Assembly: GCA_045617225.1 (NCBI GenBank)
Contig: JAZLIC010000090.1
Span: 1-23,998 of the forward strand
Source: JAZLIC01 sp045617225
GTDB lineage: Bacteria; Bacillota; Clostridia; Monoglobales; Monoglobaceae
DNA: 23,998 bases
Direction of reading: 5' to 3'
The notes below the pieces were generated by a model that saw only the letters and a list, made by a program, of their open reading frames with translations, did no database searches and was not told where the DNA came from. A program made the translations under genes and the position numbers. Positions 9,148-15,854 of this stretch are shown in pieces; the first letter of the stretch is position 1; each line of letters starts with the position of its first letter.

Positions 9148-11580
9148 TTAGTCTAATATGATTGTAAGTTCATTCTCGTAGCCCTTATGGAATGCAGCCA
9201 TAACTGCTTTTACTTCCTTACCGCCCACGCTTACTGTTACATCATAGTCACCGTAGAAGCCTCTTATCTGACCTCTGCCTTCTGCATCGGTAACAGTTGT
9301 TTCGTTTCTTGTCCACCACTTGTTATAGAACAAGTCTGTCCACTGATACCAAGAAAGCTTCTTTACATAATCTGCGCCGTACAAAGGTGACGGACCGTAA
9401 ACTCTGTTGTTGTAAGCCGCATATGTATCAGAGAGCCAGAACGCCGTTATAGCCTCACAAGCCGGATGCGAGAATGCCGCAATCAGCTGGTCACGCACGA
9501 TGTCTGCCTGATAGTCTTCTTCATCGGCACGGGCAGAGAACTCCGTGATAGAGAACGGCTTGCCGTACTCGTATGCGTATCTGTCATAGAAGAAGAGTCT
9601 TTCTGTCGGACGGAAGGTGTTTGCGTAATCGTTTACTTCGTAATTTACGCCCGGGTGTGTACCGTGTCCCTGTAATCCGAAGCCGTCTATCGGAACACCG
9701 TGTTCCTGGAATTCATCAAGTCTGTCCCAATACTTATCATTATCTGTCTGGTTATCGCAGATAACAAGCTTCATGGTATCCGGGATTACCTCGTCAACCC
9801 ATCTGTATAACTCCTCTAAGTATTCATGACCGAACTTATCGTATGTAACACGGTTTGTCATTTCGTTTGAACCCTCAACCTCGTTAAGCTCCGGATAAAG
9901 TGCAACGAAACAGTTGATATGTTCTTTTACATAATCCTTAAAGGTTTCCCAATCCATATTCTTTGCCACGCCCGGTCCGAAAATGTGATACGGTTTGTCA
10001 CCGTTACCGTCGGTAAGGGTCGGCATCCAGATTGAGTGTCCTCTGAAGTACTTTATACCAAGGTTCTTACAATCATCAATAATACGGCGGGCAGCCATCG
10101 GATTCGACTCAAAGTCAGCGAGCTTCAATGCGTTACCGCAGCCTGCTGCGTTACAAACGGTTGCAAGTGACTGAACATTATTTGTCGTATACTTTGTATG
10201 GTTCGGATTCCAGAAGTCACCGTCGAGTGCGGCACCAATCTGGAACTCATGCTCAAACATATCAAACTTTACATCTGCGTTCGGCACGGGGTTACCGTCC
10301 TTATCCTTGACAACTACCTTAAAGTCGCCCTTACGAACCTTTTCTATTCTCTCAAGCGCTTCTGCTCTCCACGGTGCTTCCTTTGCATACTGTGGCTTTT
10401 GAAGGTCCTGAAGCTTTCTGTTCTCCAAAATAGATACATCTGCATCGGGAGCGAGCTTCTGTGCCTCAAAGCCTGCAATCTGAATTGTCTGCAAATAGAA
10501 GCCCGGCTGAACACCAAAATGGTTTGCGTTCTTAACGCCTGTTGCAAGGAATACAAACTCTGTCCACTTATCGGGAATTCTGAGAGTTTCGCTGATAGAC
10601 TTTATCCAAGTTCTGTCGTAGTCCTCTTCACAGTGGAAGTAGATTGTACCGTAACCTGTATCAGGGTTACCGCCATGAGTTGTTCTTGCCCAGAACTTTA
10701 CGATATATTTATCACTCGGGTCAACAAATTCCTCCAAACGAATTTCCGGCTTACAAATCCAGTCAACTGTATTTGTCGGCGGATACCAACATTCAAGCTC
10801 CAAAGCCTTGTCAAAGCCCGAACCGTCGGTTACATCCACAACCTCAAATCTACCGTTTGCGCCGTTCTGTGTGGGAACGCCTTTAAAAAGGTCTTCCGAT
10901 GTGTAGATAACATTGCCTGTCGGAAGGAGTGACATATCAATCTCATCTGTACCTAAAAGTTCTTCCTCCGGAACATACTCTAAGTCCTCATCAAAGTAGA
11001 GAAGGTCGTCTAAACGGTTTGACTTCTCAAACTCTGTCGGTACAGGGCGGTGATATGTAGATACAAGCTCTGCCATACCGGGCTTTATTTCGCCCTCACC
11101 CGGATATGTGTCCAATGTCTTTTGTACAAGCTTTATTGTACGGCCGTAATCTCTTTCGATAACATGATAGTTAAAATACTGACCGCAAATTTCAACAGGG
11201 AGATATGATGTATCGTCTATAAGTTCGGCAGGGGTGATAAGCTCTATCTCCTCGCCGTTTACAGTTGCAGTCATACTGTCAATGGTGAAAACAATAGTGG
11301 TATCACCCTTTGTACAAGTAATCTGCTGCTTTTCACCGTCCCAGCTGAGTTCTGCTTCCAATTCCTTAATGAATGGGCGTGCAGGTGCAATAATCTGATA
11401 GTCCGCACGCTTCATAACCTTTAAGATAAGCGCAGGGTCATAACTTTGCCACTTTGTATTTATCTTCAACTTAATTTCAAGACCGCTTGCGTCAAATTCC
11501 TCATCTTCTGCAAAAGCAATGCTTGAAACTGTGGTGAGGAGCAATACAAATACTAATAAATAAGCAATTATTCGTTTCAT
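9148..11580 (-). CDS. Secreted GH10 endo-1,4-beta-xylanase-like enzyme (810 aa)
   Basis: The likely role is hydrolysis of beta-1,4-xylan outside the cell. From the ATG at 11580: signal peptide 1-24; a copper amine oxidase N-terminal-like domain about 35-155 (VNGEEIEL..., SYLPVEICG); a CBM4/9/22-like module about 225-378 (DKYIVKFWAR, DKWTEFVFLATG, LQTIQIAGFEAQKL); then GH10 about 410-755. The proposed acid/base is Glu573 (EVEGSNEM) and the nucleophile Glu680 (SITEFSA). They are 107 residues apart, as GH10 expects, with DGFGLQGH at 632-639. The usual GHTLVWH is replaced by GHSIWMP, closer to the plant-type subgroup, so exact substrate is uncertain. A short beta-rich tail follows. The GTG at 11589 overlaps AAGGAG and the ATG at 11586 lies 2 nt from it; the ATG at 11580 has an 8-nt spacer. 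It sits 18 bp after one SLH gene and 43 bp before another, and has no SLH units itself. Confidence 0.9.
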   Translation of the reverse strand: MKRIIAYLLVFVLLLTTVSSIAFAEDEEFDASGLEIKLKINTKWQSYDPALILKVMKRADYQIIAPARPFIKELEAELSWDGEKQQITCTKGDTTIVFTIDSMTATVNGEEIELITPAELIDDTSYLPVEICGQYFNYHVIERDYGRTIKLVQKTLDTYPGEGEIKPGMAELVSTYHRPVPTEFEKSNRLDDLLYFDEDLEYVPEEELLGTDEIDMSLLPTGNVIYTSEDLFKGVPTQNGANGRFEVVDVTDGSGFDKALELECWYPPTNTVDWICKPEIRLEEFVDPSDKYIVKFWARTTHGGNPDTGYGTIYFHCEEDYDRTWIKSISETLRIPDKWTEFVFLATGVKNANHFGVQPGFYLQTIQIAGFEAQKLAPDADVSILENRKLQDLQKPQYAKEAPWRAEALERIEKVRKGDFKVVVKDKDGNPVPNADVKFDMFEHEFQIGAALDGDFWNPNHTKYTTNNVQSLATVCNAAGCGNALKLADFESNPMAARRIIDDCKNLGIKYFRGHSIWMPTLTDGNGDKPYHIFGPGVAKNMDWETFKDYVKEHINCFVALYPELNEVEGSNEMTNRVTYDKFGHEYLEELYRWVDEVIPDTMKLVICDNQTDNDKYWDRLDEFQEHGVPIDGFGLQGHGTHPGVNYEVNDYANTFRPTERLFFYDRYAYEYGKPFSITEFSARADEEDYQADIVRDQLIAAFSHPACEAITAFWLSDTYAAYNNRVYGPSPLYGADYVKKLSWYQWTDLFYNKWWTRNETTVTDAEGRGQIRGFYGDYDVTVSVGGKEVKAVMAAFHKGYENELTIILD

Positions 11581-11598
11581 TCTCATCACTCCTTATCT

Positions 11599-14500
11599 TT
11601 AATCCTTAAAGAGCACACATCCGATATACGGATATGATGCATCACCGATACTGAAGTACTTATCGCCTATTTCAATATCACGGAAGGAACCTACATTATA
11701 GCGTTCCTCATCTATGAACCAACAACGGAGCTCACCTTGCATAAAGATGTCAAATGTCATCTCCGTAATCTGATGTTGCTTTTTGGTTCCGGATTGTGCA
11801 GCGAGCATTCTTGAATACGGATATGTATCCTGTGTCCAATAATAGCCCTTTACCTTGAATGTACCTAAGCGGTAATTGATATCAACAACTTCACCGTAGA
11901 CAATACCATCCCAAGTATAAATACTGTCACCGCCTGCCGGGTCAACCTCGTGATATGCAGCCGGTATACCGTCCTCAAAATCACGGAGCATACCAACATA
12001 TAATGCCTCATTTGTTCCGTTACCGCTATTCATAATAACCTTGATAATATCGCCCTGTGAAAGAGTGGTTTCATCAACATAAGGTGTTTCTCGGTTGCCC
12101 ATAACATCACTCTCATATGCAACCTTGTACGGGATTTCACCTATATGCTTTGCAACATTATCCCATGTTATCTTTTCGCCGCCGGCATCAGGACTTGTTG
12201 CCCAGTTATTCTCGAATAATCTGAGGCCTTCCCTTATCGTAAAGGTTATATCGTGGCTAACCTTAGATGAAGTGAGGTCATAACCCTTTACGGTAAATCC
12301 GTCTTCTGTCTTTATAACCTTATCAACAAGTATATTCAAATTCTTTGCATTAAAGGTCTTGTTAAAGAGGATAGCACTGTCACCGTTCATAACATAAAAA
12401 TCAATCGTCTTGCTTCCCGGATAACGGTAGAGCTGTGCAAAATCCCAATGGAGTGCGTTACCTATATTATCGGTATATCTCCAGTCGGTACAGGTCGAGT
12501 AATCCTCGTCCTTGTAATCGTTTGCCCAAGCCATATATGCCTGTGTGGAAGCAAGGTAACGATACTGATACTCACGGTGCTGCTTATGACTGTAATCAGC
12601 CTGTGTAATCCACTTCGGCCAGAAGGTCTGAATCAAAGCGTCATCATATTCCTCAGAATATCCGAAGTCCTTAGCCATAACAATCTTGGCATCCGGGTGG
12701 TCCTCCGGCATTGACGGAACCAAAACCTTGTCAATCTTACCGTCTTTATTTAATTCAAAGTAGATAATCTTTCTTGATGCGGCGTCTGACTTATCCTTCT
12801 CGCTAAGCCATACACGAGGTACACATTCAAAGTTTGATGCGTTGTTTGTCGACCAGATATAATATGAAGAATACGGGTCGGCAGGCTGATTTGTAATAAG
12901 CTCACCAACCGGCATCTTTCTGACCTTTGTGCCGTCAAATGCCTCAATCTCCGGCAATGTTTCGTATTCACGGACAACATTATCGGTACCCAAAAGTTTA
13001 AGCATCAATGTATCCTTAAACGCACCTGTCTTTAAGCCTGCATTTAAGAGCAATGCATAGTTCTTGTTTGCCGTCTTTGTAGTATAACCTACAACCTTGC
13101 CAAAGCCGTCAAGATATAATGTAACATCATCGCCAAGCTTTAAAAGGCTTGATGTGAAGTTGCTTACCGGCTCGTACTTTGTACCGTCGATATAAATGTC
13201 GTACTGTGTAGCATCAATAGGAATATCAGGACGCGGCTCAATATAGCCTGAATCCGGGTCTACATACTTTTCAAGTCTGATACCTGCCAAGAAGAGTCTT
13301 TGCGGATACGGCTGACCTGCGTAAGAGTCAGGTCTGTTATCGATAAATACCGAATTTGCCATAGTTGCAAATTTAGCTGTATATGTAAAGTCAAGAGTAA
13401 GCTCTACCCACTTATCTGCAACCATTGTTGTGTTCAAAGTAGGGAAGTCAATATCCGTCTTATAACCGTTTGTGTTATATTCGGTTGCGTTTTCACTATT
13501 CCAAGCCTTACCGAGCCACATTCTTACACCAAACGGCGTTGTCTGGTCTTCAAGGTCTTGAAGAGTACCTGCGGCAGCTGTTGTGCTGAACTCATTTATA
13601 ACACGGTTAGCACGCACCCAAGCAGTAATTCTAAGCTTGTCGCCTTCTTCAAACTGATTGCCTGCGTAAATGCTCTGGAATATAGGGCCTGTACCCGGTG
13701 ATGCCCAGCCTCCGCCGGGTGTATTATCACGGGCAGTAAGCAATACATTCTCACCCATAATTGCAGGCGCGCCATCTGTAATGTTCCAAGACGCCGGACT
13801 TACAAAGCCTGTGCTTTGACCCGGATAGTACATTCCGCCAACACCGCCTGTATTTGCGCAAACATCAAGGTGTACCTTCTCACCGTTTACAGTACCTACT
13901 GACCAAAGTGACTTGCCTGTGTATGGCTGCGGTGTACCACTTGAATTTGTTGTGGTATAGCCGTCCATATTTGTTTCAAGCATTGTTTCCCAATACGGTG
14001 TTGGGCGTGGTTCAGGAGGTATCCACTCAATAGGGTCCGTAATAGTGCCTTCAATAGCATCTCTCTGGCCCACCTTACCTGATACCTTACTCTTTGACTG
14101 ATGAATCTTATAGAGGTTTTTGTCACTTGAAACATAAACCATAATTACATCTTCCGGTGCTAAATCGGAAAGTGAAATTTCGTTTTCGTCCTCATCGTAA
14201 ATAAATATCTTGCGGTCAGGTGCTTCATCGGTAGATAAATCCATAATATCTGTGTTGACTGCGCCAACTTCATAGATATTATACATTAAACGCTCGTTCT
14301 TAGCATCTACCATACTTACAACATATGCATCATAATTTTCAACGAACAATACATTGCGTGAAGCGGTAGTTTCCTTTACATAGATAAATCTGCCCTGATT
14401 GCAATTTGCATCCAAAAATGCCTTCAAGTCATCAGGTGTTGCAAAATGCTCTGCCTTGCCATTATACATAATAACAGGGTTTTTGGCATTTAACTTCTTT

Positions 14501-15516
14501 TCTCTTGAATTCTCATTCTGATAGTATGAGATATTTACATCAAAACCGCTTGTAACTTCGATTGTTGATACATCCTCAAAAGCTATCTCTATTCTGTCAG
14601 AATCTTCTGTCTTTACAAAGAAGGCAATAATCTTATGCTCTGCAAGGTCTGTGTCGATTGTATAATAGAATTCAACACTGTAACCAAGATATGCTTCGAA
14701 GTCAAGCTCAGTCGTGTACTGAACGCCGTCAATTATTACATCCTCAGGGTCTAACTTGGTGTTATTGAAAGATGTAACATAGGTTGCGTCAACAACTCCT
14801 GTCTTTTTCTCTATCTTGTGATATTCTTTAAGTGCAGAAACTTCTTCGCTTACTGCATAGTAGCCCTTATCACCGTACACCTTCTTTTCCATAATGTCGG
14901 CTTTAAGTGCATTAAACACAAGTATAGCAATCTTCCATCTCGGAAGTGCTGTGCTGTAACCCTTAGGGAAAGAAACACCCTTCATAATTTCAAGCTGATT
15001 TGCAACGCTTAAATAACCTGCAGGATATCCGCCCTTTTCCTTTGCCTTTGCATCGTATCCGAGTGCAGATACCAAAATCTTGATTGCTTCTTCTGCGGTA
15101 ACAGAATTCTCCGGTGCAAAAGTACCGTCGCCGTTACCGTTTAAAAGGCCCATAGCAGTCGCCATATCAATATAAGGCTTGCCCCAATAGTCGCCTCCAA
15201 CATCAATGTAGCCTGCATCTTCAACGCCACTGCTGAGCGTTCCCATACCAAGGAAACGAATTGCAATCGCACTCATCTCACTGCGGGTAAGCGTATCCTC
15301 AGGAGCAAAATCGCCATCTTCTTTACCCTCCATAATTTTAAGGGCAGAAAGCAACTTTACTGCATTATAATACTCTGTTCCCTCGTACTCCTTAACGGTG
15401 TCATAGGTCGCATCTGCCTGTACGTCATCGGCGATAGCTTCTTCTGCAAAAGCCATAGTCGAAAGTGATGTCACAAGCATAGCAACTGCTATTATGCCGG
15501 CAAGAAATTTCCTCAT
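11599..15516 (-). CDS. Large secreted SLH-domain surface protein (1305 aa) with inserted jelly-roll-like module
   Basis: This is the first gene of the operon and a full-length paralogue of the 1279-aa protein encoded two genes downstream. A signal peptide (1-24, ending MAFA) is followed by three SLH units: about 48-91 (TRSEM at 77-81), 103-154 (GNGDGTFAPENSVTAEE) and 168-205. The third is diverged, with LPRWK where SR would be expected. Scaffold regions at about 215-486 and 772-1305 match the two other SLH proteins. The insert of about 285 residues between VSGKVGQRD (478-486) and YDIYIDG (772-778) shows DKLRITAWVRAN (626-637), DKWVELTLDF (701-710) and LFLAGIRLEK (741-750), suggesting a beta-sandwich glycan-binding module. 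It begins with a proline-rich stretch (EWIPPEPRPTP, 497-507). AGGAGAGGTG precedes the ATG. Surface location is well supported; ligand and function are unknown. Confidence 0.88.
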   Translation of the reverse strand: MRKFLAGIIAVAMLVTSLSTMAFAEEAIADDVQADATYDTVKEYEGTEYYNAVKLLSALKIMEGKEDGDFAPEDTLTRSEMSAIAIRFLGMGTLSSGVEDAGYIDVGGDYWGKPYIDMATAMGLLNGNGDGTFAPENSVTAEEAIKILVSALGYDAKAKEKGGYPAGYLSVANQLEIMKGVSFPKGYSTALPRWKIAILVFNALKADIMEKKVYGDKGYYAVSEEVSALKEYHKIEKKTGVVDATYVTSFNNTKLDPEDVIIDGVQYTTELDFEAYLGYSVEFYYTIDTDLAEHKIIAFFVKTEDSDRIEIAFEDVSTIEVTSGFDVNISYYQNENSREKKLNAKNPVIMYNGKAEHFATPDDLKAFLDANCNQGRFIYVKETTASRNVLFVENYDAYVVSMVDAKNERLMYNIYEVGAVNTDIMDLSTDEAPDRKIFIYDEDENEISLSDLAPEDVIMVYVSSDKNLYKIHQSKSKVSGKVGQRDAIEGTITDPIEWIPPEPRPTPYWETMLETNMDGYTTTNSSGTPQPYTGKSLWSVGTVNGEKVHLDVCANTGGVGGMYYPGQSTGFVSPASWNITDGAPAIMGENVLLTARDNTPGGGWASPGTGPIFQSIYAGNQFEEGDKLRITAWVRANRVINEFSTTAAAGTLQDLEDQTTPFGVRMWLGKAWNSENATEYNTNGYKTDIDFPTLNTTMVADKWVELTLDFTYTAKFATMANSVFIDNRPDSYAGQPYPQRLFLAGIRLEKYVDPDSGYIEPRPDIPIDATQYDIYIDGTKYEPVSNFTSSLLKLGDDVTLYLDGFGKVVGYTTKTANKNYALLLNAGLKTGAFKDTLMLKLLGTDNVVREYETLPEIEAFDGTKVRKMPVGELITNQPADPYSSYYIWSTNNASNFECVPRVWLSEKDKSDAASRKIIYFELNKDGKIDKVLVPSMPEDHPDAKIVMAKDFGYSEEYDDALIQTFWPKWITQADYSHKQHREYQYRYLASTQAYMAWANDYKDEDYSTCTDWRYTDNIGNALHWDFAQLYRYPGSKTIDFYVMNGDSAILFNKTFNAKNLNILVDKVIKTEDGFTVKGYDLTSSKVSHDITFTIREGLRLFENNWATSPDAGGEKITWDNVAKHIGEIPYKVAYESDVMGNRETPYVDETTLSQGDIIKVIMNSGNGTNEALYVGMLRDFEDGIPAAYHEVDPAGGDSIYTWDGIVYGEVVDINYRLGTFKVKGYYWTQDTYPYSRMLAAQSGTKKQHQITEMTFDIFMQGELRCWFIDEERYNVGSFRDIEIGDKYFSIGDASYPYIGCVLFKD

Positions 15517-15701
15517 AGTTTACACCTCTCCTTATATATGCTTTTTTTATTATTTTACTGTTTAAAATTCAAGGCGGTAAATTCAATGTCGCAAAATTCG
15601 TCAAAGCCTCATATAATCCGCACTTTACGCCGTTTTAAGTCGACCGGTGCGTAAACGAAAGCTCTTCCACTTTTTTGCACAAAAAACTACTCCACCCAAT
15701 A
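15517..15701 (-). promoter_or_regulatory. Long (about 185 nt) 5' leader of the SLH-GH10-SLH operon
   Basis: The predicted transcription start near 15701 leaves about 185 nt before the first ATG, much longer than the other leaders in this window (about 10-83 nt). It contains an inverted repeat TTTACGC (15624-15630) / GCGTAAA (15649-15655) whose 18-nt loop includes the palindromes GTCGAC and ACCGGT. It also has two AAATTCAA direct repeats at 15565-15572 and 15579-15586. No known riboswitch consensus was recognised, including the cyclic-di-GMP-I class. The leader may hold a cis-regulatory RNA or regulator binding sites. Confidence 0.45.
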
Positions 15702-15707
15702 ATGTTT

Positions 15708-15736
15708 ATAGTACAACATTCACACAAAATTTTCAA
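15708..15736 (-). promoter_or_regulatory. Sigma-A promoter of the SLH-GH10-SLH operon
   Basis: On the minus strand TTGAAA (complement at 15731-15736) and TACTAT (complement at 15708-15713) are separated by 17 bp. It lies downstream of the preceding gene's terminator (15817-15842), so the operon is transcribed on its own. No comparable promoter was found in the 9-bp and 43-bp gaps inside the operon. Confidence 0.65.
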
Positions 15737-15816
15737 TAGATAAAACGCTTGCTAATATGGACATTTCGTTTTTTGTTTTGGTAGCGGAGCCAAATATAAC
15801 CTTTTCGGATATAAAA

Positions 15817-15842
15817 AAAGAGTGTCCTTTCGGACACTCTTT
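15817..15842 (-). terminator. Hairpin terminator of the 958-aa SLH gene
   Basis: The stem AAAGAGTGTCC (15817-15827) / GGACACTCTTT (15832-15842) is a perfect 11 bp with a 4-nt loop. On the minus strand it is followed by a run of seven Ts. It begins 12 bp after the stop codon of the SLH gene, an ideal intrinsic terminator position. Confidence 0.92.
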
Positions 15843-15854
15843 CAGAGTTCATTA

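Noticed and set aside
10198..10932. A 244-codon plus-strand frame opposite the GH10 gene
   Set aside because: It is antisense to conserved GH10 and binding-module sequence and shows no family motif, signal peptide or ribosome-binding site.
11581..11589. GTG and ATG starts for the GH10 gene at 11589 and 11586
   Set aside because: The GTG overlaps the AAGGAG site and the ATG is only 2 nt from it; the ATG at 11580 has normal spacing and begins the signal peptide.
15517..15701. A cyclic-di-GMP or other known riboswitch in the operon leader
   Set aside because: No conserved riboswitch core was recognised; only a 7-bp inverted repeat and direct repeats are visible.
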